A stretch of 32,636 nt of DNA from Sphingobium sp. CECT 9361. Its GTDB lineage: Bacteria > Pseudomonadota > Alphaproteobacteria > Sphingomonadales > Sphingomonadaceae. The DNA is taken from the NCBI RefSeq assembly GCF_918741285.1, contig NZ_CAKKNC010000029.1:1-32636 (forward strand), in the 5' to 3' direction. The translations under genes were made by a program, and so were the position numbers. This document shows, piece after piece, positions 16,271-24,768 of this stretch. Within the stretch, counting starts at the first letter, position 1; every line of letters begins with the position of its first letter. The notes under the pieces are model-generated. The model did not search any database. It saw only the letters and a program-made list of their open reading frames with translations, and was not told the DNA's origin.

Positions 16271-17460
16271 TGCACCACCGGATAGCGCGCGCGCCAGCCG
16301 TGCCGGTTGCCCAGCGGTGCGGCGTCGGCCAGTTCGATGCGCAGGAGGCTCCCGCCCTTCTGGCCATGCCACCGGGCTAGCAGCGCTTCTGATTCCAGCG
16401 TCACCGCATTGGTCACCAGCCGCGTTCCGGCGGGCAAACGTGCCCATAGCGTGTCCAGCAAGGCTTCCGATAAACCACCGCCGATGAACACCGCATCGGG
16501 CAATGGTCCCGGTGGCAGGGCATCCGGCGCAATCCCGACGACAACTTTCAGCCGATCAACGCCCAGCGCAGCGGCGTTGGCCCGCACACGGTCCGCGCGC
16601 ACCGGATCCGCCTCTATCGCACAGGCCCGGTTGGCCAGGTGGGCCAGCAGCCATTCGATCCCGATCGATCCCGATCCCGCGCCAATATCCCACAGCAGCT
16701 CACCCGCACACGGGGCCAGCGCCGATAGCGTCAGCGCGCGTACCGGACGCTTGGTCAACTGCCCGTCGGACGCAAACCAGTGGTCCGGTCGGCCCGCCGT
16801 CAGCGGCAAGGACGGGCCATGCCCGGCACACTCGATCCCGGCCGCTACCGGATGGGCGATGTCGGTGAAAGACAGCCCCTCGGCGCGCGCGGTGCGAACC
16901 CGTTCGCGCGGCCCGCCCAGCGCTTCCATCACATGCAACGCTGACGCGCCAAAGCCTTGGCCGGTCAGATAGTCCGCCAGCGCGGCCACCGCCGCGCCAT
17001 CGCGCAACAGTGCAATGACGCGCCGCCCTGGTGCCAGGTGGGGCTTGAGCCGATCTAACGGCGCGGCATGGAGACCAAGACAGGCCACATCCTGAACCGG
17101 CCAGCCCAGCCGCGCAACCGCCAGCGTGAAAGTGGAAGGCGCGGGGATCGCCACCCATTCGCCCGGATCAAGCAGGCGCGCCACACTGCTTCCCGCCCCG
17201 AACCAGAACGGATCGCCCGATGCCAGCATCACCACCCGCTGCCCGCGATGTTGCATCAGCAGGGCAATGCCATCGGCAAAGGGTACTGGCCATTCGATCA
17301 TGGTACAGGTAATCGCGGGCAGCAGCGACAGGTGCCGTGCCGGTCCCATGACCAGTCCGGCCTGCGCCAGCGCCGTGCGGGCGGCGGCGGAAAGGCCGTC
17401 CGGCCCGTCCTCGCCAATGCCGATGATCGTCAACCACGCTTCAGGAGCCATATCAGCCAT
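16252..17460 (-). CDS. cobL: Precorrin-6B C5,15-methyltransferase (decarboxylating)
   Basis: CobL is a fusion of two methylases (CbiE and CbiT) that methylates C5 and C15 and decarboxylates the C12 acetate of precorrin-6B. The CbiE-like half starts WLTIIGIGEDGPDGLS; the CbiT-like half, from about residue 210, has the SAM motif LLWDIGAGSGSIGIEWLL. At 402 residues it is of normal length. ATG at 17460 has AGGAGG nine bases upstream, inside cobK; ATG at 17451 is a weaker alternative. Its start codon interlocks with that of cobK on the other strand. Confidence 0.94.
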   Translation of the reverse strand: MADMAPEAWLTIIGIGEDGPDGLSAAARTALAQAGLVMGPARHLSLLPAITCTMIEWPVPFADGIALLMQHRGQRVVMLASGDPFWFGAGSSVARLLDPGEWVAIPAPSTFTLAVARLGWPVQDVACLGLHAAPLDRLKPHLAPGRRVIALLRDGAAVAALADYLTGQGFGASALHVMEALGGPRERVRTARAEGLSFTDIAHPVAAGIECAGHGPSLPLTAGRPDHWFASDGQLTKRPVRALTLSALAPCAGELLWDIGAGSGSIGIEWLLAHLANRACAIEADPVRADRVRANAAALGVDRLKVVVGIAPDALPPGPLPDAVFIGGGLSEALLDTLWARLPAGTRLVTNAVTLESEALLARWHGQKGGSLLRIELADAAPLGNRHGWRARYPVVQWSVTL

Positions 17461-18220
17461 GCCCAACGTCCTCCTGCTGGGCGGCACGACAGAGGCCAGC
17501 GCGCTTGCCCGCCTGCTTGGCGCGCGGGGCATTGCGACGACGCTCAGCTATGCCGGACGGACCGAAAACCCCCGCGCTCAACCGGTGCCGGTGCGTGTCG
17601 GCGGGTTCGGCGGTGTGGCGGGGCTGGCCGATTATCTGCGCCACCACCGCGTGACTCATCTGGTGGACGCGACCCACCCCTTTGCCGCAACGATGAGCAG
17701 CCATGCCGTGGAGGCGGCCCGCCTGGCCGGAGTGCCTCATGTAGCGCTGACCCGCCGGGCGTGGCAACCGGTCGCCGGAGACCGCTGGACCCGCGTTGCC
17801 AGCATCGACGGTGCGGTGGCAGCGCTGGCCGGGCACTCCCGCCGCGTAATGCTGGCGCTGGGCCGGATGCATGTGGCAGCCTTCGCTGCCCAGCCGCAGC
17901 ATCATTATCTGTTGCGCTTTGTCGATGCGCCAGACCAGCCGCCGGGCTTGCCCCATCACACCCTGATCGTCGATCGCGGGCCGTTCACCGCCACAGGCGA
18001 CAGCGCATTGATGGAGGCGCACGCCATCGATCTGGTGGTGTGCAAGAACGCTGGCGGGCAAGGCGCAGAGGCCAAGCTGATCGCCGCACGGGATCTGGGC
18101 CTGCCGGTCCTGATGATTGATCGCCCTGCCGTTCCGGGCCGGGCCGAATGCTATCGCCCGGAAGATGTACTGGTCTGGCTGGGTCATGACGCCGAACCCA
18201 AGGCCGAACGCGACGTGTAG
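17459..18220 (+). CDS. cobK: Precorrin-6A reductase
   Basis: CobK reduces precorrin-6A to precorrin-6B with NADPH. The 253-residue protein starts MPNVLLLGGTTEASALARLL, contains VTHLVDATHPFAATMS and ends its core with FTATGDSALMEAHAIDLVVCKNAGG split across the usual KNAGG motif. It is the only cobalamin gene on the plus strand. Its ATG shares bases 17459-17460 with the cobL ATG, and AGGAG lies 11 bases upstream, inside cobL. Its 3' end overlaps the 3' end of cobJ by 37 bases. Confidence 0.95.
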   Translation: MPNVLLLGGTTEASALARLLGARGIATTLSYAGRTENPRAQPVPVRVGGFGGVAGLADYLRHHRVTHLVDATHPFAATMSSHAVEAARLAGVPHVALTRRAWQPVAGDRWTRVASIDGAVAALAGHSRRVMLALGRMHVAAFAAQPQHHYLLRFVDAPDQPPGLPHHTLIVDRGPFTATGDSALMEAHAIDLVVCKNAGGQGAEAKLIAARDLGLPVLMIDRPAVPGRAECYRPEDVLVWLGHDAEPKAERDV

Positions 18221-18972
18221 AGGATCGGACCGAGCTTTCGCCCACTTGTCCGTTCGATGATCCGCGTCAGGCTTGATCCGACGATCACCATGGTCCGCAT
18301 GTCGGCCATGTCTGCACGGGCCTGACCCAGCGGTACGATCCGCAATTGCTCGTCGGGCGTCGATACGGCGCGGGCGAACAAGATCGGGCGATCCGGGCCG
18401 CACACTTCGCGCAGCAATTCCAGCACACGTTCGAAACCTTCGGGCCGGGCTTTTGACCTCGGGTTGTAGAAGGCCATGGCAAAGTCCGCCTCTGCCGCCA
18501 GCCGCAACCGTTTTTCGATCAAATTCCACGGCTTGAGATTGTCCGACAGATTGATCGCGCAAAAATCATGACCCAGCGGCGCCCCCGCCCGCGCGCTGGC
18601 GGCCAGCATCGCGGTGATGCCGGGCAGCACCCGGATGTCGAGATCGCGCCAGTGGGCCGGGCCTGCCTCCAGCGCCTCGAACACGGCGGCGGCCATCGCG
18701 AAAACGCCCGGATCGCCCGATGATACCACCACCACGCGCCGCCCCTGCGCCGCGAGTTCCAGCGCATGGGCGGCCCGGTCCAGCTCCACCCGGTTATCGG
18801 ACGGATGCAGTGTCAGCCCGGCGCGCGGGGCGATCCGGGCGACATAGGGAATATAGCCGATGACATCGCTTGCCCCGGCCAGAGCGGCGGTGACTTCGGG
18901 CGTAATCAGCGCCTCGTCGCCCGGCCCCAGACCGGCGATGGCCAGCCAGCCGCTCATGGCCCCGGCACTCAT
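18184..18972 (-). CDS. cobJ: Precorrin-3B C17-methyltransferase
   Basis: CobJ methylates C17 and drives ring contraction of precorrin-3B to precorrin-4. The 262-residue methylase has LAIAGLGPGDEALITPEV, VVVVSSGDPGVFAMAAAVFE and the typical DFCAINLSDNL and FAMAFYNPRSKARP segments. ATG at 18972 overlaps the cobI stop as ATGA; ATG at 18957 is in frame. The last 37 bases are antisense to the end of cobK. Confidence 0.95.
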   Translation of the reverse strand: MSAGAMSGWLAIAGLGPGDEALITPEVTAALAGASDVIGYIPYVARIAPRAGLTLHPSDNRVELDRAAHALELAAQGRRVVVVSSGDPGVFAMAAAVFEALEAGPAHWRDLDIRVLPGITAMLAASARAGAPLGHDFCAINLSDNLKPWNLIEKRLRLAAEADFAMAFYNPRSKARPEGFERVLELLREVCGPDRPILFARAVSTPDEQLRIVPLGQARADMADMRTMVIVGSSLTRIIERTSGRKLGPILYTSRSALGSAS

Positions 18973-19706
18973 GGCCGGCGCCCCTGGCCGTGAATCAGCA
19001 GGATCGAGAAATAGGGCGTGACCGTTTCGGCCTCGATCAGCCGCGTGACCCGCTGACCTGGCATGGCGGCATGTTCGACCAGCCATGCCGCATCCTCGCG
19101 CCCGGCAGCGGCCACCGCGCGGCGCAGTTTGGGCAGGTTGCGCCCGATCTTCATCACCACCAGCGCATCTGTATCGCGGATGCGTCGCACCAGTTCATCC
19201 TCGGGCAGGGTCGCCATCGCGATGGTCAGCACATCGTCGCCCCAGGTGATCGGGATGCCGGTTGCGTTCCACGCCCCGGCCATGCCGGTGATACCCGGAA
19301 CCACTGCCACCGGAACCGTGCCCGCCAGCCGGGTGTGCAAATGCATGAATGAACCGTAGAAAAACGGATCGCCCTCACACAGCACGACCACGTCTTCGCC
19401 TGCCTGCGCCAGCATGACCAATCGCTGCGTGCATTCGGCATAGAAAGCGGAAAGACAGTCGTTGTAGCGCGGGTCGGATAACGGAATCTCGGTCGTCACC
19501 GGATATTCCATCGGGATTTCGATCACGTCGGGGCGCAGCATTCCTTCGACAATCCGCCGCGCCTGTCCTGGTCGCCCGGCCTTGCGGAAATAGGCCACGT
19601 GGCGGGCGCCACGCACCAGCCGGTCAGAGCGAACGCTCAACAGATCGGGCGCACCCGGACCCAAACCCACGCCGTGGATCGTCCCGCAGGAAAGGGCCGC
19701 GCTCAT
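18969..19706 (-). CDS. cobI: Precorrin-2 C20-methyltransferase
   Basis: CobI adds the C20 methyl group to precorrin-2, the first committed corrin step seen in this window. The 245-residue enzyme begins with the GVGLGPGAPDLLSVRS motif and contains VVLCEGDPFFYGSFMHL and VAVVPGITGMAGAW. ATG at 19706 overlaps the cobH stop as ATGA. Confidence 0.95.
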   Translation of the reverse strand: MSAALSCGTIHGVGLGPGAPDLLSVRSDRLVRGARHVAYFRKAGRPGQARRIVEGMLRPDVIEIPMEYPVTTEIPLSDPRYNDCLSAFYAECTQRLVMLAQAGEDVVVLCEGDPFFYGSFMHLHTRLAGTVPVAVVPGITGMAGAWNATGIPITWGDDVLTIAMATLPEDELVRRIRDTDALVVMKIGRNLPKLRRAVAAAGREDAAWLVEHAAMPGQRVTRLIEAETVTPYFSILLIHGQGRRP

Positions 19707-20332
19707 TCGGTGCCGCTCGCCAAAGCGTTGATCGCAGCAACCGTGATCGCGCTGCCGCCCAGCCGCCCTTCAACGATGCAGCACGGCACCGGCGGCGCGG
19801 CCCATAACGCGGCCTTGGATTCGGCCGCGCCGACAAAGCCCACCGGACAGCCGATGACCGCCGCAGGGCGCGGGCAATCGGGATCTTCCAGCATATTCAG
19901 CAGATGGAACAGCGCGGTTGGCGCGTTGCCGATGGCCACCACCGCGCCTGCCAGATGCGGCCGCCACAGTTCCAGTGCGGCGGCAGAGCGGGTGTTACCC
20001 ATTGCCCGCGCCATGTCGGGCACTTGCGGCGCATTCAGGGTGCAGATGATCTGATTATCAGCAGGCAGCCGCGCACGGGTGATCCCTTCGGACACCATCC
20101 GCGCATCGCACAGCACCGGCGCGCCAGCGGCCAGCGCCGCCCGCGCCGCACTGGCAAAGCCGGGTGAGAAGCGGATATGCGCGGCAAGGTCCACCATCCC
20201 GGCGGCGTGGATCATGCGCACCGCCACCGGTTCCTCATCAGCGAAAAAGGGCGCCAGATCGGCTTCGGCGCGGATCATGGCGAAAGACTGGCGATAGATG
20301 GCCGCGCCATCGGTTTCATAGATATGGGGCAT
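19703..20332 (-). CDS. cobH: Precorrin-8X methylmutase
   Basis: CobH moves a methyl group from C11 to C12, forming hydrogenobyrinic acid. The 209-residue protein has the catalytic histidine in VRMIHAAGMVDL (His42; His43 in P. denitrificans), RARLPADNQIICTLN, GNTRSAAALELW and the C-terminal GRLGGSAITVAAINAL. ATG at 20332 shares one base with the cobG stop (TGATG); TTG at 20335 is an alternative one codon earlier. Confidence 0.95.
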   Translation of the reverse strand: MPHIYETDGAAIYRQSFAMIRAEADLAPFFADEEPVAVRMIHAAGMVDLAAHIRFSPGFASAARAALAAGAPVLCDARMVSEGITRARLPADNQIICTLNAPQVPDMARAMGNTRSAAALELWRPHLAGAVVAIGNAPTALFHLLNMLEDPDCPRPAAVIGCPVGFVGAAESKAALWAAPPVPCCIVEGRLGGSAITVAAINALASGTE

Positions 20333-21477
20333 CAAGCGGCTCCGAAATGGGCGAGAAGCTCGGCTGGGCTGAGCGCAGAGCGAACTGGCAACGCACCGGC
20401 GGGTGCGTTCAGGGAAAGATCGAACAGGCCATCGCGGCCGGTCAGCGTGACATCGGCGGCGCGCTGGCGGGCGCAGCCCTTGGCACAGCCCGAAACATGC
20501 AGCCGCCCGGCGACATGCGGTGCAAGGCGGCGGGCAAGATCGCGGGTTTCAACCGAGGCCTGCGGGCAGCAGGGCGCGCCGGGGCAAGCATCGACATGCA
20601 GCAGCGGGTCGGCAGGATTATCGATCAGCCCACCGGCGCAAACGGCAGGCGCGCCTTCCACCAGCAGCACACGCCACGGCGTGATCCGCACCGCTGCGGC
20701 GGGCGATGCTTCCACCATCCCGGCCAGTATCCGCGCCTCTATCCGGCCAAACGGCAAGCCATAGGCCCAACTCCCATCACGGAGGCCCAGATCATGAAGG
20801 CCCGGCACGATGCAAGCAGCCGACGGCGCGGGCAGAATGTCGCCACAGGCCCATTCGGGCAGGACCAGCCGGTGTCGCGCCATGCGCCCCGCTTTCGCGC
20901 CGCCGCTGGCCGCAAACCAGTGGGCGAGCGCGATCAGCGCGTCCACTTCCCTGCCAGCAGCAACCGCCATACCGGTGGCGCGGCCATCGGCGCGCAGGAT
21001 CAGACCGCCATCGCCGCCGCGCTCAATGCGGAAATCGCCCGCCTCGCCACCCAGAATGCAGGTCTGACCGGCATCGATGGCAAAGCCCACTTTACCGAGC
21101 AGATCGGGCAACTCATCCAGCCGGGTCAGCAACGCGCCCGCAATGCGATGGCTGTCATCACCGACCCGCCAATCCGGCGCGACCAGAATGTTGCGCCGCT
21201 GTTCGATGACAGGGTCAGGGTCCACCAGATCCAGCACCAGCAACCGGTCGAGCAGCGCCTGCCAGCCAGTTTCAGGCACCCCGCGAAGCTGGAGATTGGC
21301 GCGGGCGGTCATGTCGATCAGGCCATTGCCGTGCACCACGGCGGCATCGCACAGGCCCAGCACTTGCGCCCGCGTCAGGCGGCCAAGCCGAGGCTTTACC
21401 CGCACCAGCAGCCCGTCGCCCGCCATCATCGGGTGCCAGGCATCGGGGCACCAGCCCTTCACCGCAAAACTGCTCAT
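20332..21477 (-). CDS. cobG: Precorrin-3B synthase (oxygen-dependent)
   Basis: CobG hydroxylates C20 of precorrin-3A using O2 and a [4Fe-4S] centre, the defining step of the aerobic pathway. The 381-residue protein belongs to the nitrite/sulfite reductase-like family; the cluster ligands are likely Cys298 and Cys304 (CPGAPCC) with Cys331 and Cys335 (SGCAKGC). The N-terminal ferredoxin-like half contains LVRVKPRLGRLT and GLIDMTARANLQLRG. Start overlaps the cobN stop as ATGA. Confidence 0.95.
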   Translation of the reverse strand: MSSFAVKGWCPDAWHPMMAGDGLLVRVKPRLGRLTRAQVLGLCDAAVVHGNGLIDMTARANLQLRGVPETGWQALLDRLLVLDLVDPDPVIEQRRNILVAPDWRVGDDSHRIAGALLTRLDELPDLLGKVGFAIDAGQTCILGGEAGDFRIERGGDGGLILRADGRATGMAVAAGREVDALIALAHWFAASGGAKAGRMARHRLVLPEWACGDILPAPSAACIVPGLHDLGLRDGSWAYGLPFGRIEARILAGMVEASPAAAVRITPWRVLLVEGAPAVCAGGLIDNPADPLLHVDACPGAPCCPQASVETRDLARRLAPHVAGRLHVSGCAKGCARQRAADVTLTGRDGLFDLSLNAPAGALPVRSALSPAELLAHFGAA

Positions 21478-24400
21478 GCCCTGTCCTCAAGCCTTGGCAG
21501 GCTGGCGAGGATGGAATTGCGCCGGGTCTGCCACAGCCCGGCGGCATGGAGCGCGGCAAAGCGGGCTTCCATCGCCGCCAGCGCAGCCGGATTCTCGCGT
21601 TCAAGAAATGCGCGAACATCGGTCTGGCCCAGTGTCGCGTCGTGATAAAGGTCGAACAGATGCGGCGGTACGCTGCCTGAAAGGTGCGCAAAGGCACCCA
21701 TATGGTCCAGCGTCGCGGCCAGTTCTGCCCCCCCGCGAAAGCCGTGCCGCATCATGCCCGCCACCCAGCCTGGGTGCGCCGCGCGGGCGCGGACCACGCG
21801 GGCGATCTCTTCGGTCAGGGTGCGCGCAACGGTGCGCCCCGGATCGCGATTGTCGAGGTGGTAGAGCGCCGCCGAACCACCGATCAGCGCCTTGGCAGCG
21901 GCAAAGCCCGCCTCGTGCGCGGCATAATCGGCGGCCAGCAGCAGATCGGTTTCGGGCAAGTCCTGAAGATGGACAAAGGCGTCCGCTCCTTCAACACGCT
22001 GGCGCAGGCCGGCAGGATCGGCAAAGGTTCCGATCGCATCGGAGGCTGCGTCAAACGCATGGTCCGATGCCGCCAGCCATGCCTCACCAGCAGCGCGCCG
22101 GGCCGCTTCAGTATAGACCTCGGCTGCATCGCCAAGACCCAGTCCATAGCTGCCGGGGGCCGGGCCATAGACGCGCGGTGCCGCAGCCTGCCCTGCAAAC
22201 GGGTTCCAGTCCGCCGGTTCATCGCGCAAACACAGCGCGCGCACCGCTTGGCCAAACAGTATCGGCAGCGCAGGAAAGGCATCGCGGAACAGGCCGGAAA
22301 TCCGCAACGTCACATCGATACGCGGCCGGTCCAGCAGCGCCAGCGGCAGGATTTCGATGCCTGTTACCCGTTCGGACGCGGTGTCCCACAGCGGCTTTGC
22401 GCCCAGCAGGTGCAGCGCCATGGCGAATTCCTCGCCCGCCGTGCGCATCGTGGCCGATCCCCACAGATCGACCACCAGCCCGCGCGGATAATCGCCGTGA
22501 TCCTGCAGATGCCGCCGGATCAGCTCCTCTGCCAGTGTCACCCCTTGGGCATGGGCCGCGCGTGAAGGCACGGCGCGCGGGTCTATCGCATAAAGGTTTC
22601 GCCCGGTTGGCAGCACATCGCTGCGCCCGCGAAAGGGGGAGCCGGAGGGACCGGGCGGAACGCGGCGTCCGTCGAGTGCCGCCAGCAATCCGGCCCGCTC
22701 GGCTGCGCCCTGATCTCCCCGCCCGAACACATGCAGCCCGTCACCGAACTGGCTGTCCTTTACATCGCAAACGAAGCGGTCGATCCGGGTGATCGCCTCG
22801 ACCAGCGTGGCCGCGTCATCAAGGCCCAGTTCCGCCTCAAGTCCCAGCACGCGCGCTTCGTCGCGGATGTTCACTTGCAGACGGTCGCGGCGGGCCGGGT
22901 CCAGCCCGCCAGCGTTGGAGAATTCATCCAGCAGCGCCTCGATCCGGGCCAGCCCCGCACCGCTTTGCGTTTGCACCAGTGGCGGGGGAACGTGCCCGAT
23001 CGTAACCGCGCTGATCCGGCGCTTGGCCTGCGCCGCTTCGCCGGGATCGTTGACGATGAACGGATAGATCACCGGCATCGCGCCGGTCAGCGCCTCGGGC
23101 CAGCAAGCATCGGACAGCGCGACTGATTTGCCCGGCAGCCATTCCAGTGTGCCATGTGCGCCGATATGCACCAGCGCGTCCACGCTTCGCTGGCGCAGCC
23201 ACAGGTAGAACGCCACATAGCCATGGCGCGGGCAGCGGGACAGGTCGTGATAGTCGCCGTCGCGATGGGCGCGTTCGCCGCGTTCGGGCTGCAAGGCTAC
23301 CAGCGCGTTGCCGATGGGCAGCGCGGCAAAACGGAACGCGCCATCGGCGGCGGCAGCATCGGCTTCCGGCTCGCCCCATGCGGCGAAAAGTTCAGCGCGC
23401 AGGGTATCGGGCAGTGCTGCCAAAGCCTTGCGGTACTCTGCCATCGGCCAGTGCTGATGTGTGCATTGAAGGAGCGCTGCCAGTCCGGCCTGCGCGTCAG
23501 TGGCATATCCCGCCTCGGCCAGATCGGCCAGGATCGCCTCGGCAGAAGCCAGCGCATCCAGCCCCACGGCGTGGGCCATCTGGTATGTCTTGCCGGGATA
23601 AGTAGACAGGACCAGCGCAACCCGCCGTTCTGCAACCGGCGTTTGGGCAAGTGCGATCCAGCCCGCCACCCGCGCGGTGATCGCCCCAACCCGGCCTGCA
23701 TCGGCGCGATGGATGGTGCGGGCAAAGCCAAGCGCGGGATCGCGCGTCCCCGCCTCCTTGAAGCTGGCGACGCCTGCAAACACCCGCCCGTCAATTTCGG
23801 GCAAGACCACGTGCATGGCAAGGTCTGCCGGGGAAAGCCCGCGCGAAGCCGCTGCCCATCCCGCGCGCCCGGACGTGGCCAGCGCCAGCTGAAACACGGG
23901 AACGCCCGCGCCATCAAGCGGGGTGGCGCCGTCATCGCCCCGCGCGGAAAAAGCGGTAGCGTTGATGATCGCTGCCGGGCCAAGCCCGCGCACCCAGCGG
24001 TCCACCTGTTCGCGCACCTGCGGGGCTTTCAGCGAGGGGACGAAGATCGACAATGCATCGAAACCGCGCTGCTCGAACGCGGTATGCAGGGCGGCAAACG
24101 GGTCCAGATCGTGGGCGGTCAGGTAAGAACGATAGAACACGATCAGGACCAGCGGCCTTGCGGGATCGCGCGCAAAGGCTTCAAGATCGATCACGCCCCG
24201 GCCGGGATGCCAGCCTCCCGCCATCAGCAGCGGATCGAATGTCCGGGCGGGGGCATCAATCAGCCCCGCCAGCTGCGACAGCGCGGCAAGCGCCGCCTGC
24301 GCCGCCCTTGCACCGCCAGCATCGCACCACTGCGCAAGTTCGCGCAACGCGGTCACCGGCACGGTCGAGGCCGCATCCAGCCGCGCATCCTCAAAGCCGT

Positions 24401-24758
24401 CGCCGGGCAGCACGGCCAGCACGATCCCGCGCGACCGGGCCAGCGCCTCGACCTGTTGCAGCCCGTAGCTCCAATAGGGCGTGCCGCCGATCAGCCGGAT
24501 CAGGATCGCCTTTGCGCCCGACAGCGTCCGCTCGGCATACGTGTCGACCGACAGCGGATGCATCAGCGCCGCCAGATTGGCGAGCCGCAGCGAAGGAAAT
24601 GTCGCATCGTCTGCACGGGCCTGATGCCATGCCGCCGCGAACGCCCCCAGATCGCTGTCCGAAAAGGACAGGACCACAAGATCCGCGGGCTCTTGCCCCA
24701 GATCCTGCGGGACGGCGGTTTCCTCCATCCCGTGCGTTTCGCGGAAAATGACGTGCAT
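21474..24758 (-). CDS. cobN: Cobaltochelatase subunit CobN
   Basis: CobN is the large, substrate-binding subunit of the ATP-dependent cobaltochelatase that inserts Co(II) into hydrogenobyrinic acid a,c-diamide. The 1,094-residue protein has the family motifs HIGAHGTLEWLPGKSVALSD, VIYPFIVNDPGEAAQAKRR and VDLWGSATMRTAGEEFA. It is somewhat shorter than the P. denitrificans protein (about 1,275). The start MHVIFRETHG at 24758 has AAGG upstream and lies ten bases after the cobW stop; a frame from 24944 would run back inside cobW. The two AAA partner subunits are not in the window. Confidence 0.95.
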   Translation of the reverse strand: MHVIFRETHGMEETAVPQDLGQEPADLVVLSFSDSDLGAFAAAWHQARADDATFPSLRLANLAALMHPLSVDTYAERTLSGAKAILIRLIGGTPYWSYGLQQVEALARSRGIVLAVLPGDGFEDARLDAASTVPVTALRELAQWCDAGGARAAQAALAALSQLAGLIDAPARTFDPLLMAGGWHPGRGVIDLEAFARDPARPLVLIVFYRSYLTAHDLDPFAALHTAFEQRGFDALSIFVPSLKAPQVREQVDRWVRGLGPAAIINATAFSARGDDGATPLDGAGVPVFQLALATSGRAGWAAASRGLSPADLAMHVVLPEIDGRVFAGVASFKEAGTRDPALGFARTIHRADAGRVGAITARVAGWIALAQTPVAERRVALVLSTYPGKTYQMAHAVGLDALASAEAILADLAEAGYATDAQAGLAALLQCTHQHWPMAEYRKALAALPDTLRAELFAAWGEPEADAAAADGAFRFAALPIGNALVALQPERGERAHRDGDYHDLSRCPRHGYVAFYLWLRQRSVDALVHIGAHGTLEWLPGKSVALSDACWPEALTGAMPVIYPFIVNDPGEAAQAKRRISAVTIGHVPPPLVQTQSGAGLARIEALLDEFSNAGGLDPARRDRLQVNIRDEARVLGLEAELGLDDAATLVEAITRIDRFVCDVKDSQFGDGLHVFGRGDQGAAERAGLLAALDGRRVPPGPSGSPFRGRSDVLPTGRNLYAIDPRAVPSRAAHAQGVTLAEELIRRHLQDHGDYPRGLVVDLWGSATMRTAGEEFAMALHLLGAKPLWDTASERVTGIEILPLALLDRPRIDVTLRISGLFRDAFPALPILFGQAVRALCLRDEPADWNPFAGQAAAPRVYGPAPGSYGLGLGDAAEVYTEAARRAAGEAWLAASDHAFDAASDAIGTFADPAGLRQRVEGADAFVHLQDLPETDLLLAADYAAHEAGFAAAKALIGGSAALYHLDNRDPGRTVARTLTEEIARVVRARAAHPGWVAGMMRHGFRGGAELAATLDHMGAFAHLSGSVPPHLFDLYHDATLGQTDVRAFLERENPAALAAMEARFAALHAAGLWQTRRNSILASLPRLEDRA

Positions 24759-24768
24759 GGCCCGCGCC

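Noticed and set aside
20164..21645. Long plus-strand open frame (493 codons) across cobH/cobG/cobN
   Set aside because: It is antisense to well-supported cob genes; high GC content makes such shadow frames common, and the product has no recognisable motif.
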